Below are positions 17,518 through 26,977 of a DNA stretch of 64,000 nt, one piece after another. Every line of letters starts with the position of its first letter. Position 1 is the first letter of the stretch. The notes under the pieces are model-generated. The model worked only from the letters and a program-made list of their open reading frames with translations, did no database searches and had not been told where the DNA came from. The DNA comes from Rhodospirillaceae bacterium (GTDB lineage: Bacteria; Pseudomonadota; Alphaproteobacteria; Bin65), in contig WTGH01000059.1 in the NCBI GenBank assembly GCA_011523655.1, forward strand, positions 1-64,000, written 5' to 3'. The translations under genes were made by a program, and so were the position numbers.

Positions 17518-18354
17518 ATGCAGCTGAGCCAGCCGACCAGAAAGACGATCGCCGGAGCCGGCGCCGCCTGGCTGCTGCTGCTTCCGGGAGCGGCTATTGC
17601 GGAGAGCCTGGAGCAGATTGCACGGCGGCAGGCACCGCACAAGGCGATCTACGCGCTCGCAACGGACCGGATCAGGGCCGCGTCAAATCTCGCCCACGCC
17701 GACGGCGCGATCTACTACGAGATTCGCGAAACCTGCACGGACTGGCGCATGCGGCAGCGCTTCCGGTTGCGCCTCACCCGAAACGAACGCGAAGCGGTCG
17801 AGACCGAGACCGATTCTGTCCTCGTCGAGGCGCGGGACGGCCGGAGTCTGACCTTTACAGTTGTGACTAAAGCTGACGGCACAATCACCGACCGCCTGTC
17901 CGGCATCGCAAGGTTAAGCCGGGTCGGCGGTTCCGGGGTGGTCGAACTGCGCGAACCCGAACCGGCGCGGATCCTGCTGCCGGCCGGCACCGTCTTTCCG
18001 ACCTGGCACTACCTGAACGTCGTTCGCGAGGCCGAACGCGGGCGGCGGACGATCTGGTCGACGATTTTCGACGGATCGGAAGAGCGCGGCCGGCACAGCG
18101 GCATCAACGTCGTGGTCCTCAAGCAGAGTCCGCCGCCCGGCAGGGCGGAGGGCCGGCGGCTTCTCCAGCGTCCCGGCTGGCTGATGCGGGTTACCTATTT
18201 CGCGCCGGAACCCGGAGACGGACGTCCGACCTATTCATTCCGCGTGCATATGACCGACACCGGGATCGCGCGCGACATGCTGCTCGACTATGGCTCGTTC
18301 ACCCTGACCGGCACCCTCAAGGCGCTCGAGCCGCTCGACCGTCCGAGTTGCTGA
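17518..18354 (+). CDS. EipB-type periplasmic envelope protein (DUF1849)
   Basis: Exported protein of 278 residues with a signal peptide (KTIAGAGAAWLLLLPGAAIAES). It resembles EipB of Brucella, a beta-spiral periplasmic protein linked to envelope integrity: HKAIYALATDR at the mature start, then GAIYYEIRETCTDW, PAGTVFPTWHYLNVV, and a final SFTLTGTLKALEPLDRPSC. EipB carries two conserved cysteines that form a disulfide; here exactly two mature cysteines occur, in ETCTDW and as the last residue. The ATG at 17518 is chosen to give the signal peptide. It stands 127 bases after aspS and is convergent with dinB. Confidence 0.88.
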   Translation: MQLSQPTRKTIAGAGAAWLLLLPGAAIAESLEQIARRQAPHKAIYALATDRIRAASNLAHADGAIYYEIRETCTDWRMRQRFRLRLTRNEREAVETETDSVLVEARDGRSLTFTVVTKADGTITDRLSGIARLSRVGGSGVVELREPEPARILLPAGTVFPTWHYLNVVREAERGRRTIWSTIFDGSEERGRHSGINVVVLKQSPPPGRAEGRRLLQRPGWLMRVTYFAPEPGDGRPTYSFRVHMTDTGIARDMLLDYGSFTLTGTLKALEPLDRPSC

Positions 18355-18364
18355 GGCGCCGGGG

Positions 18365-19669
18365 TCAGCCGGAGTTCCGGCGGGGCGTCCGCAGGCTCCG
18401 GCCCTTGGCGATGGCGTCGCGGCCGAGCTTGTCGCGCACGGCATCCAGCGTGTGCTCGACGGCGGCGCGCCTGCGGGTATCCGGGTCGAGCAGGTCCGCC
18501 TCGCCTGCGTCGTCCGGCGGCGACAGGTCGCTCAGTCCGATGCCGATCAGCCTGAAGGCCGTGCCGTCGCACTCGCCGGCCAGCATCGGAAGGGCGGCCC
18601 GGTACATGTCCTCGGCCAATTGGGTGGGCTCGCCCAGGCGGCGCTGGCGCGTCCGCGTTCGAAAGGCCGAGGTCTTCAGCTTCAAGGTCAGCGTCCGGCC
18701 GGCCAGTTCCGCCGCTTTCATGCGCCGGGAAACCGCTTCGCACAGCGGCCAGAGCCGGGTTTCCAGCGCCGCCGCATCGGACAGGTCTTCTTCGAAGGTG
18801 GTTTCCGACGACACGCTTTTCGCCGCGCCGCCGCGATGGACCCGGCGGCTGTCTTCGCCGCGCGAGAAGCGGTAGAGCCGGCTGCCAATGCTGCCGTAGC
18901 GCGCCTGCAGTTCCCGTTCGTCGAGACCCTGCAGCTGGCCCACGGTGCGGATGCCGTCGCGCGCCAGTTTCTTCCGCATCGCCTTGCCGACGCCCCAGAC
19001 GATCCCGACCGGCTGACGGGCGAGAAACGCCCTGGCTTCCTCCCGGCCGACCACCGAGAAACCGTGCGGTTTGTCGAGGTCGGACGCGACCTTGGCCAGA
19101 AACTTGTTGTAGCTCAGCCCGACCGACGCCGTGACGCCGGCTTCGCGGCGGATGCGGCGGACCAGCCCGGCCAGGACGACAGCCGGAGGCGCGCCGTGCA
19201 GACGTGCCGTGCCGGTCAGATCGAGAAAGGCTTCGTCGATAGAGATCGGCTCGACCGCGGGCGTGAGGTCTTCCATCATCCGCCGAATCTGCCGTCCGAC
19301 CGTCTGATATTTCGCCATGTCCGGCCGGATTACCACTGCGTCGGGGCAGGCTTTCAGCGCCTTGAACATCGGCATTGCCGAGTGAACGCCATGGATGCGC
19401 GCGATATAGCATGCGGCGGAAACGACGCCGCGACGACCGCCGCCCACAATGACCGGTTTGTCGCGCAGTTCAGGATCGTCCCGTTTCTCGACGCTGGCAT
19501 AGAAGGCGTCGCAATCGATATGGGCGATGGCGAGCGCGAACAATTCGTCATGACGGAGGATGCGCCGGCCACCGCAGGCCGGGCAACGGCCGGCCTTTAC
19601 CGCGCCGCCTGAATTCTCCGGCGCGGCCTCGTCGAGCACGGTATCGCAGTCGCGGCAGAAGGCGGTCAT
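18365..19669 (-). CDS. dinB: DNA polymerase IV with N-terminal zinc ribbon
   Basis: Y-family translesion polymerase, 434 residues. Residues 1-45 contain two CxxC pairs (FCRDCD and RCPACGG), a zinc-ribbon prefix common in alphaproteobacterial DinB. The palm follows, with the metal-binding [19 protein letters not shown] and later [14 protein letters not shown] (Ser-Ile-Asp-Glu). Helix-hairpin-helix [14 protein letters not shown] and the little-finger domain come next. The start at 19669 includes the zinc ribbon; the open frame further upstream lacks similarity. No LexA box was identified. It ends 10 bases from the EipB gene's stop in convergent orientation. Confidence 0.94.
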   Translation of the reverse strand: MTAFCRDCDTVLDEAAPENSGGAVKAGRCPACGGRRILRHDELFALAIAHIDCDAFYASVEKRDDPELRDKPVIVGGGRRGVVSAACYIARIHGVHSAMPMFKALKACPDAVVIRPDMAKYQTVGRQIRRMMEDLTPAVEPISIDEAFLDLTGTARLHGAPPAVVLAGLVRRIRREAGVTASVGLSYNKFLAKVASDLDKPHGFSVVGREEARAFLARQPVGIVWGVGKAMRKKLARDGIRTVGQLQGLDERELQARYGSIGSRLYRFSRGEDSRRVHRGGAAKSVSSETTFEEDLSDAAALETRLWPLCEAVSRRMKAAELAGRTLTLKLKTSAFRTRTRQRRLGEPTQLAEDMYRAALPMLAGECDGTAFRLIGIGLSDLSPPDDAGEADLLDPDTRRRAAVEHTLDAVRDKLGRDAIAKGRSLRTPRRNSG

Positions 19670-19745
19670 CGGCGATAATGCGTCACCCGTTGTGCCAACG
19701 CCCATCCTATCACAATAACCGCCCGGCCCCGACCGCCCGGCGCCT

Positions 19746-19781
19746 GAAAAGCAAAAAGCGCCGTCGGAGCCGACGGCGCTT
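19746..19781 (-). terminator. Intrinsic terminator of rpmG
   Basis: On the minus strand a 12-bp GC-rich stem (19770-19781 with 19756-19767) is followed by a T-run TTTTTGCTTTT. It is placed 46 bases after the rpmG stop, fitting rho-independent termination. Confidence 0.85.
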
Positions 19782-19826
19782 GCATTCCCTTCGATTTTCG
19801 GGCGGACGGAATTGTCCGCCCCGGCG

Positions 19827-19997
19827 CTATTTGATTCTCGCTTCCTTGAACAGCACATGCTTGCGCGCGACGGGATCGTATTTCTTCTTTTCCAACTTCT
19901 CAGTCGTATTCTTGGGGTTCTTGAACGTAACGTAGAAGTAGCCGGTGTCCGCCGTGCTGACGAGCCGGATTTGCTGGGTGTTGGGGCGTTTGGGCAT
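19827..19997 (-). CDS. rpmG: 50S ribosomal protein L33
   Basis: A 56-residue basic protein with the L33 pattern: [22 protein letters not shown], then [25 protein letters not shown]. It lacks the CxxC pairs of zinc-binding L33 paralogues, as is normal for proteobacteria. It has its own promoter and terminator, so it is monocistronic, upstream of dinB on the same strand. Confidence 0.97.
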   Translation of the reverse strand: MPKRPNTQQIRLVSTADTGYFYVTFKNPKNTTEKLEKKKYDPVARKHVLFKEARIK

Positions 19998-20061
19998 GGT
20001 CCGGATGCTCCGCCCGTCAGCCGGATAGGCGCCGGGTCCGCTGAATGATGTCAAGGCGCAG

Positions 20062-20089
20062 AAAATAGAGAGCCGGTCTCGCCTGTCAA
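20062..20089 (-). promoter_or_regulatory. Promoter of rpmG
   Basis: On the minus strand TTGACA (20089-20084) is followed by 16 bases and TATTTT (20067-20062), close to consensus. Transcription would begin near 20055, about 58 bases before the rpmG ATG. Confidence 0.65.
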
Positions 20090-20108
20090 CCGGACGCCGG
20101 CATCGCTT

Positions 20109-21728
20109 CTAACGCATGTTTGTCGCGTCGATCGCGCGGTCTTCAGCGCGCTCCTGTCCGGTCGTAACGCGATCTTCCGGTTCCGGCGCCGATGCGGTCA
20201 GGGCCAGCCGGTACAGGCGCCGATCCGCCAGCAGGCTTCGTGCGATCTCCACTTCCACGTCCGGCGAGCCGCTCAGGGTGCGCGCAGGGCAGGCAGCGCG
20301 CAGAGTGCGAACGCCGGCGGCCGTCGGTTCGCTGTGCCGGCGCCAGGCGCGGAAGGCGTCGACCGACGCAGTCTCGCCGGCAACGAGCCGGGCGATCGCC
20401 CGGCGCGACGCATGGACATCTCTCCGATCGTTGCCGGTACAGATGTTCGGTCTCACGCCGAGAGCCTGGAGCGTATAGCCCGTGGGAGCATGAAACCGGG
20501 ACCAGGTGAGAATAATCTCGCCGCCGTTGGGCAGAGAAGCGACGCTCTGGACGGTGCCCTTGCCGAAAGAATTGCTTCCGACGACGACGGCCCGGCCATT
20601 GTCCTGCAATGCGGCAGCGAGGATCTCGGAAGAAGAGGCGGTGCGGCCGTTGACCAGCACAACGATCGGCTTGCCGCGCAGCACATCGCCGTATCGGGCA
20701 CTATAGCTGCGGCGACTGTTCGGATGGCGCCCGCGGGACTGCATGATCTCTCCGTCGTCCAGGAACAGGTCCGAAACCCGGATCGCCTGTTCGAGGAGCC
20801 CGCCAGGGTTATCGCGCAGGTCGAGGATGGCGCCGCTCAATTTCTGGCTGCCGATCGCCGTGCGCATCCGCGCCACCTTTCCGGCTGTTCTGCGGGCGGT
20901 GTCGTTGCCGAACCGGACGATCCGGAGATACACGGTATTGTCGTCGCGGCGCGCGATCACGGTCTGCGGTACGATGAATGCACGCGTGACGCTCACCAGG
21001 AGGGGCTGTTTGCGGGCGGTGCGCCGTACCGTCAGCCGGACCTCGCTGCCCCGGGGCCCGCGCAGGCGCCGGACGACGTTTTGCAGACTCATTCCGCGAA
21101 TCGGTTCTCCGGCAATCGCCGCGATGATGTCGTTGTCCTTGAGGCCCGCTTTGTCACCGGGGGTGCCGGGCATCACGGTAATGATCCGGGTGAGGCCGTT
21201 TTCCGACCGGATGGTGACGCCGATACCGCCATACCCTTCGCGCAGGGCTCTGTTCTCGCGCGCTTCAGCAGGCGTGGAATAGCGGGAGTAGCGGTCGAGC
21301 GACACAAGCGCTGCACGGAAAACAGCGCGATAGATTTCTTCCGGCTGGGCGTTGCGGACTTTCACAGACACCTTTCCCGCGGCTTCGAAGGCGCGGACGG
21401 TGACTCCTGCCCAGCCGCGGAAATCGTCGGCCCCCGGTTGTTCGAGATGGGCCACGCTTTTGCCGTCGTATTGGATGGCGATCCTGCCGCCCGTCGGAAT
21501 TGCACGCGCCTTGGGATCGACCTTCGACAGACCGCTCAGGCCCGACAACGCCACGTCCCGAATCGGAACATGGCGTATGTACCGCTTTGCCACGAACCGG
21601 TAGCCTGCTCCGATCACCGTTTGTCCGGCTTCGGAAAGGGGCGCTGAAATCAGATCGCTACGGCTCGCACAAGCGGTTGCCGCGACCAGGAGAAAGGCGA
21701 TTGCATAGCGCAGACTCCAACGGGTCAT
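20109..21728 (-). CDS. S41-family C-terminal processing protease
   Basis: Periplasmic or lipid-anchored serine protease of about 539 residues. An N-terminal signal (YAIAFLLVAATACAS) could be a lipoprotein signal with Cys about 20 residues in. A PDZ domain follows near residues 175-250 (YGGIGVTIRSENG ... GDKAGLKDNDIIAAIAGEPIRG), then the S41 catalytic domain: AILDLRDNPGGLL, the nucleophile in NGRTASSSEILAAAL and the general-base Lys in NSFGKGTVQS. Such proteases trim or degrade exported proteins. The ATG at 21728 is chosen because it starts the signal peptide. The last 100 residues are not part of the core fold. Confidence 0.88.
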   Translation of the reverse strand: MTRWSLRYAIAFLLVAATACASRSDLISAPLSEAGQTVIGAGYRFVAKRYIRHVPIRDVALSGLSGLSKVDPKARAIPTGGRIAIQYDGKSVAHLEQPGADDFRGWAGVTVRAFEAAGKVSVKVRNAQPEEIYRAVFRAALVSLDRYSRYSTPAEARENRALREGYGGIGVTIRSENGLTRIITVMPGTPGDKAGLKDNDIIAAIAGEPIRGMSLQNVVRRLRGPRGSEVRLTVRRTARKQPLLVSVTRAFIVPQTVIARRDDNTVYLRIVRFGNDTARRTAGKVARMRTAIGSQKLSGAILDLRDNPGGLLEQAIRVSDLFLDDGEIMQSRGRHPNSRRSYSARYGDVLRGKPIVVLVNGRTASSSEILAAALQDNGRAVVVGSNSFGKGTVQSVASLPNGGEIILTWSRFHAPTGYTLQALGVRPNICTGNDRRDVHASRRAIARLVAGETASVDAFRAWRRHSEPTAAGVRTLRAACPARTLSGSPDVEVEIARSLLADRRLYRLALTASAPEPEDRVTTGQERAEDRAIDATNMR

Positions 21729-21853
21729 GAAACGTCCGATCGATCGTCCGATGGCGTTGCCGGCCGGATCACATCGCTCCATTCGGCTCTCCGCACGTCG
21801 TCCCGTCCGGGCACAGGGGTCACCGATTTGCCATTCCTGCCTGCCCGCAGAAA

Positions 21854-21882
21854 AGAATTGCCGTGCACCGCTTTTTTGTCAA
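21854..21882 (-). promoter_or_regulatory. Possible promoter of the S41 protease gene
   Basis: In an AT-rich spacer, the minus strand has TTGACA at 21882-21877 and, 17 bases on, AATTCT at 21859-21854. The -35 is perfect; the -10 is weak. Confidence 0.35.
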
Positions 21883-21981
21883 ATTCTTTTTGTTCGCATT
21901 TACTCTATATTTCAAAAGGTTGAAAGTATTGGTTAAATCTCGCCTTTAAATTACGGAGTATTTTTGTCCGGCTCTTGGCTA

Positions 21982-24171
21982 CTATCTTCCTCTTCGTTTC
22001 GCCGCTTTCCCGTCATCCAGAAGATCGAACAGCAGCCCCCCGGTAACCGGTACCGCATCGCGCAGCCGCACCTGCACCCTCTCGCCGATTCGGGCGTTCA
22101 GACCGGCCGGCGTACTGCGGGACCGGCGCTTCCGCCCGTCGAAACGGGAATAGCGGTCGGGCAGCAGGCTCATGGGGATCAACCCGCTCGCACCGTTCTC
22201 CAGCAAGGTGACGAACAGGCCGGCTCGCGTAATGCCGGAGACGGCCGCATCGAATTCTGCGCCGATCCTGTCCTGCAGGAAGGCGGCCGTATAGCGGTCT
22301 ATTGCGTCGCGCTCGGCCGCCATGGCGCGGCGTTCGGCCGAAGAAATCCGCTCGCCCCAGTCATGCATTGCGCCATCCGCCCCGGCGGGCAGGCCATCGG
22401 GCATGCCGTCAGCCATTCCTCCGACGATGGCGCGATGCACGAGCAGGTCTGCGTAGCGGCGGATCGGCGAGGTAAAGTGGGCATAGCGCGGCAGGGCGAG
22501 TCCGAAATGACCGCAATTCCGGGGGCTGTAGGCGGCCTGGCTCTGGGCGCGCAGGATCAGTTCGTGGATCGTCCGGCCCTGGGGCAGCCCGGCGGTTTGC
22601 GCCAGGATACGGTTGAGGTCGGCCGGCCGAAGGCCGCTCGCAGGCATGGACACACCCAAATCGTCGAGGGCCATCCTCAGGGTCTCCAGACCGTCTGCAG
22701 TCGGCGGCTCGTGAATGCGGTACATGCATGGCCGGTTGCGTCGAGTCAGATGCTCGGCCGCCGCGACATTGGCGGCGATCATGAAATCCTCGATCAGGCG
22801 GTGGCTGTCGTATTGCAGCGCCGGCCGGATGTCGGTCACCCGGCCGGTCTCGTCCAGCCGGATTTGCCGCTCAGGAAGCTGGAGTTCCAGGGTCTCACGG
22901 GCAGCGCGCGCCGCGGCAAGCGCTGCCCAGGCGCCGTAAAGCGGCTCAATGACCGGTTTCAGCAGCGGTGCGGTCTCCGCATCCGGGGAGCCGTCACGGG
23001 CCTGCTGCACCTGCTCGTAGGTGAGACGGGCGGCCGAGCGCATCAAGGCCCGTTCGAACCGGTGGCCGACAAGCCTTCCGCCGGCGTCGATCGCTAGATG
23101 TGCAGCCACACAGGCCCGGTCCTCGTCCGGGCGCAGGGAACAAAGGTCGTTGGACAGGCGCTCGGGCAACATCGGCACGACCCGGTCGGGAAAGTAGACC
23201 GAGTTGCCGCGATTCAGCGCCTCCCGATCCAGCGGCCGACCGGGCCGGACATACCAGGCAACGTCGGCGATCGCTACGATCAGTCTCCAGCCGCCGGGAT
23301 TGTCTTGCGCAGTGTCTTTTTCAGCCCATACAGCGTCGTCGAAATCCCGCGCATCTTCTCCGTCGATGGTGACCAGCGGGAGGCCGCGCAGGTCCTGCCG
23401 GCCGCTGCCGGATGCCGGTTTGAGGGCGGCCGCTTCGTCCAGCGCCGCATTCGGGAAGGCGTGCGGGAGATCGTGGCTGTGAATACAGATCAGGCTGACC
23501 GACTGCGGGCCGGACGCCGATCCGAATTTTCCGGCCACGCGGGCCAGCCGCGGGCCGAGCGGCTTGCCGGGAACGATCTCGGCCTCGACCAGATCCCCGT
23601 CCCGGGCATCGTTTTCCATGCCACGCGGAATCGCAATGTCGTGACGGAACCGGCGATCCGTCGCAATGAGCTTTCCGCCGTACGGCGCGCCACCCGTATC
23701 TTCGCGGAAGATTCCCAGCACCCGGCCCGGCGCACGGTCCAGCCGCTTCATGGTTCGGGCGGTCCAGACGCCGCCGGACCCGGAGATGCGCGCCAGAACC
23801 CGGTCGCCGACACCGGGCGGGCGGCCCCGCTCGGGCAGCAGCCGGATCGGTGGCGGCGCGCCGTCGCCGTCCCAGCGAATCGGCGCTGCCAAGACATCGC
23901 CGTCCTCCGTGACCGAGGTTACCTCGATGACCGTAACCTCGGGCAGTGCGCCGGCCGGCCGATGGCGGCGGTTCCTGGGCAGCAGTCCTTCCTTCTTCAT
24001 GTTCCGGAGCAGATCGCGCAGCCGGATGCGGTCGGCGCCGCCCAGATTGAACGCCCGCGCGATTTCCCGCTTGCCGACCGGACCGCCGCTATCCCGAATA
24101 TACTCAAGGACCTGCTCGCGGGTCGGAAAAGGGGAGCGGCCCCTCGGCTTCGCGGATCGCTTGCCCGTCAC
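21982..24171 (-). CDS. rnr: Ribonuclease R
   Basis: Processive 3'-5' exoribonuclease of 729 residues acting on structured RNA. Domains in order: a winged helix (about 15-80, EIARAFNLGGADRIRLRDLLRNM), cold-shock domains, the RNB catalytic domain with VTIDGEDARDFDDAV (the four acidic metal ligands) and HFTSPIRRYADLLVHRAI, and a C-terminal S1 domain (SGITRAGLFVTLLENGASGLIPMSLL). The usual long Lys-rich tail is short here (DDGKAAKRRGR). The start is GTG at 24171. It lies 62 bases after topA on the same strand, the common alphaproteobacterial order. Confidence 0.96.
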   Translation of the reverse strand: MTGKRSAKPRGRSPFPTREQVLEYIRDSGGPVGKREIARAFNLGGADRIRLRDLLRNMKKEGLLPRNRRHRPAGALPEVTVIEVTSVTEDGDVLAAPIRWDGDGAPPPIRLLPERGRPPGVGDRVLARISGSGGVWTARTMKRLDRAPGRVLGIFREDTGGAPYGGKLIATDRRFRHDIAIPRGMENDARDGDLVEAEIVPGKPLGPRLARVAGKFGSASGPQSVSLICIHSHDLPHAFPNAALDEAAALKPASGSGRQDLRGLPLVTIDGEDARDFDDAVWAEKDTAQDNPGGWRLIVAIADVAWYVRPGRPLDREALNRGNSVYFPDRVVPMLPERLSNDLCSLRPDEDRACVAAHLAIDAGGRLVGHRFERALMRSAARLTYEQVQQARDGSPDAETAPLLKPVIEPLYGAWAALAAARAARETLELQLPERQIRLDETGRVTDIRPALQYDSHRLIEDFMIAANVAAAEHLTRRNRPCMYRIHEPPTADGLETLRMALDDLGVSMPASGLRPADLNRILAQTAGLPQGRTIHELILRAQSQAAYSPRNCGHFGLALPRYAHFTSPIRRYADLLVHRAIVGGMADGMPDGLPAGADGAMHDWGERISSAERRAMAAERDAIDRYTAAFLQDRIGAEFDAAVSGITRAGLFVTLLENGASGLIPMSLLPDRYSRFDGRKRRSRSTPAGLNARIGERVQVRLRDAVPVTGGLLFDLLDDGKAAKRRGR

Positions 24172-24233
24172 GCTGTTCCCTCTTCGCTTCCCGGAAGCCG
24201 GACCTGTGCGGGCATCGACGCTGGGGACCGGAC

Positions 24234-26882
24234 CTATTTTGTCGGCAGGTTCGCGTCGTCCCCGGCGTTCGGCCCGCTCGCCGACGATCCCTTTCCGGCC
24301 GGCGCCTTCTTAGCGGCCCGTTTCTTTCCGGCCGCCGGTTTACGGGCACTCGTCTTCGCAAGTTTCGGCGCCAGCAGGGCCACGGCCTCTTCCAGCGTGA
24401 CCGATTCGATGGTTGCCCCCTTTGGCAGGCTGGCATAAGTGCGGCCGACCTTGACGTAGGGGCCATAGCGGCCGGCGCCGGCAGTAACCGGCTGTTTTTT
24501 CTGCGGATGCTCGCCGAGCTGGCGCTGCTCGCCGCCCCTGCGCTTCTGCCGGGCTTCCGCGAGCAGCGATACGGCGCGGTTTGCGCCGATCTCGAACAAC
24601 TCTTCCCAGGAGTCCAGATTCGCATAGACGCCGTCGTTCTGGACATAGGGTCCATACCGGCCGATGGCGCCGGTGATCGGCTTGCCGTTGTCCGGATGGG
24701 TTGCAACGGTGCGGGGCAGCGAAAGCAACTTCAGCGCGATCTCCAGATCGACCCTGTCCGGATCGAGCCCGCGGGGCAGCGAGGTCCGTTCGGGCTTGCC
24801 GGATGCCGTGGGGTCAGCCCGCTGGACATACGGGCCGTAGGGACCGGTCTTCAGTTCGATTGCGGCGCCACTCGCCGGGTCTGCGCCCAGTTGCCGGTCG
24901 CTGCTTGCGGCCGCGGTATCGCGCACGCTGTCGTCGACCACTGCGAGCGGTCGCGTGTAGCGGCAGGCCGGATAATTCGAACAGCCTATGAAACCGCCGT
25001 TGCGGCCGATCTTCAGACCAAGCCGGCCATCGTCGCAGGAAGGGCAGGCACGCGGCGCGGCGCCGTCTTCCCGAGCCGGGAAGAAATGCGGACCGAGCGC
25101 CTCGTCGAGCGCATCGATGACCCGGGCGCGGTCAAGTTCCATGGCGTCGGCAATTGCTGCATTGAACGAGGTCCAGAATTCATGAAGCAGTTTCTTCCAG
25201 TCGGCCCTGCCGTCCGAGACGGTATCGAGCTTCTCCTCAAGACCGGCGGTGAAGCCGTATTCGACATAGCGTCCGAAGAAATTTGTCAGGAAGCTGGTAA
25301 CCACGCGGCCCCGATCTTCCGGGTGGAACCGGCGTTTTTCGAGCCGAACATAATTGCGATCCTGCAGCACCTTGAGGATCGAGGCATAGGTCGAGGGCCG
25401 TCCGATGCCCAGTTCTTCCAGCCGCTTGACCAGGCTGGCCTCGGTGTAGCGCGGCGGCGGCAAAGTGAAATGCTGCGCCGGGCGCACGGCGGTCCGGTCC
25501 ACGGCTTCGCCATCGTTGATTTCCGGCAGAATCCTGTTGTCGTCATCCGCCGTAGCCCGTCCCGGTTCGGGCTCCCGGTCGGATGGATCGTCCCGACCCT
25601 CCCGGTAGAGCTTCAGAAAACCGTCGAACCGTATTGTCGATCCCGTGGCCCGCAGCCGGATCATCCGGTTCGCGCTCGCAATATCGGCCGTTACCTGGTC
25701 GAGGACCGCGCTCTCCATCTGCGAGGCGACGGCGCGTTTCCAGATCAACTCGTAGAGTTTTGCCTGTTCGGCAGTGAGGTGGCGCGCCACATCGCCCGGC
25801 CGCCGGAACAGGTCGGTCGGGCGGATCGCTTCATGGGCTTCCTGGGCGTTCTTCGCCTTCGTCCTGTAGCGACGCGGGCTCGCAGGCACATAGGAACTGC
25901 CGTAATCATGCTCGATCAGGCGGCGGCAACCGCCGATCGCTTCGCCTGAAAGCGCCGTTGAATCGGTACGCATATAGCTGATCAATCCGACCGTCTCGCC
26001 GCCGATATCCACGCCTTCGTAAAGGCGTTGTGCGGTGCGCATGGTGTGGTCGGCGCTCATGCGCAGCTTCCGGGAGGCTTCCTGCTGCAGGGTGGAGGTC
26101 GTAAAGGGCGGCGCCGGATGGCGCCGGACCTGCTTGCGCTCGACGCCGGCGCAGGCGAACGCTGCCGCTTCGATCGCCGCGACAGCAGCCCCGGCCTGGG
26201 CCTCGCTGGCGATGGCGAGCCGGTCGAGTTTCTTGCCGTCGAGATGGGTGAGGCGGGCGGTAAAGCGGTCGCGCCGCGGCGTCAGGAAATCGGCGTCGAC
26301 CGTCCAGTATTCCTGAGTCCGGAAGCGCTCGATCTCGTCTTCGCGCTCGCACACCAGACGCAGGGCGACCGACTGCACGCGGCCTGCGGAGCGCGCGCCC
26401 GGCAGTTTTCTCCAGAGCACGGGCGAGAGATGGAACCCGACGAGATAGTCGAGCGCCCGGCGCGCCAGATACGCATCGACCAGATCCCGGTCGATGTTGC
26501 GCGGCTTCTCCATGGCCTGCCGGACGGCATCCCGCGTGATTTCGTGAAACACGACGCGCCGGATGTCGAGATTCTCGATCCGGTATTTTTGACGGAGCAG
26601 TTCCAGGACATGCCAGGAAATCGCCTCGCCCTCGCGATCCGGGTCGGTTGCAAGGAACAGGCTGCCGGCCTGTCTGGCGGCGCTTGCGATTTCGTCGATC
26701 CGCTTTTTCGCACGGGCGTCGACCTGCCAGGTCATGGCGAAACCGTTGTCCGGATCGACCGAACCCTCCTTCTCGGCCAGGTCGCGGACATGGCCATAGC
26801 TGGCGAGGACTCGCCAGTCCGCACCGAGGTATTTGTTGATCGTTTTCGCCTTGGCCGGGGATTCGACGACGACGACGTTCAT
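24234..26882 (-). CDS. topA: DNA topoisomerase I
   Basis: Type IA topoisomerase (882 residues) relaxing negative supercoils. The Toprim domain opens with VVVESPAKAKTINKYLG and contains TDPDREGEAISWH; the catalytic tyrosine is in LISYMRTDST near residue 315. One four-cysteine zinc ribbon is clear (CPSCDDGRLG ... CSNYPACRYTR), followed by several copies of the C-terminal repeat with GPYGPYVQ or GRYGPYV, and a Lys/Ala-rich tail. The ATG at 26882 is the family start; the longer frame upstream is not homologous. It follows dprA by 95 bases. Confidence 0.97.
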   Translation of the reverse strand: MNVVVVESPAKAKTINKYLGADWRVLASYGHVRDLAEKEGSVDPDNGFAMTWQVDARAKKRIDEIASAARQAGSLFLATDPDREGEAISWHVLELLRQKYRIENLDIRRVVFHEITRDAVRQAMEKPRNIDRDLVDAYLARRALDYLVGFHLSPVLWRKLPGARSAGRVQSVALRLVCEREDEIERFRTQEYWTVDADFLTPRRDRFTARLTHLDGKKLDRLAIASEAQAGAAVAAIEAAAFACAGVERKQVRRHPAPPFTTSTLQQEASRKLRMSADHTMRTAQRLYEGVDIGGETVGLISYMRTDSTALSGEAIGGCRRLIEHDYGSSYVPASPRRYRTKAKNAQEAHEAIRPTDLFRRPGDVARHLTAEQAKLYELIWKRAVASQMESAVLDQVTADIASANRMIRLRATGSTIRFDGFLKLYREGRDDPSDREPEPGRATADDDNRILPEINDGEAVDRTAVRPAQHFTLPPPRYTEASLVKRLEELGIGRPSTYASILKVLQDRNYVRLEKRRFHPEDRGRVVTSFLTNFFGRYVEYGFTAGLEEKLDTVSDGRADWKKLLHEFWTSFNAAIADAMELDRARVIDALDEALGPHFFPAREDGAAPRACPSCDDGRLGLKIGRNGGFIGCSNYPACRYTRPLAVVDDSVRDTAAASSDRQLGADPASGAAIELKTGPYGPYVQRADPTASGKPERTSLPRGLDPDRVDLEIALKLLSLPRTVATHPDNGKPITGAIGRYGPYVQNDGVYANLDSWEELFEIGANRAVSLLAEARQKRRGGEQRQLGEHPQKKQPVTAGAGRYGPYVKVGRTYASLPKGATIESVTLEEAVALLAPKLAKTSARKPAAGKKRAAKKAPAGKGSSASGPNAGDDANLPTK

Positions 26883-26977
26883 GGCAGTCCGATCATCCGG
26901 TTTCGGGCGATGCGGGCGCCGCACCGGCCGGCCCCGCACATGGGACCCCGGCGCCGCGGCGTCAAGCAATTTGCGGA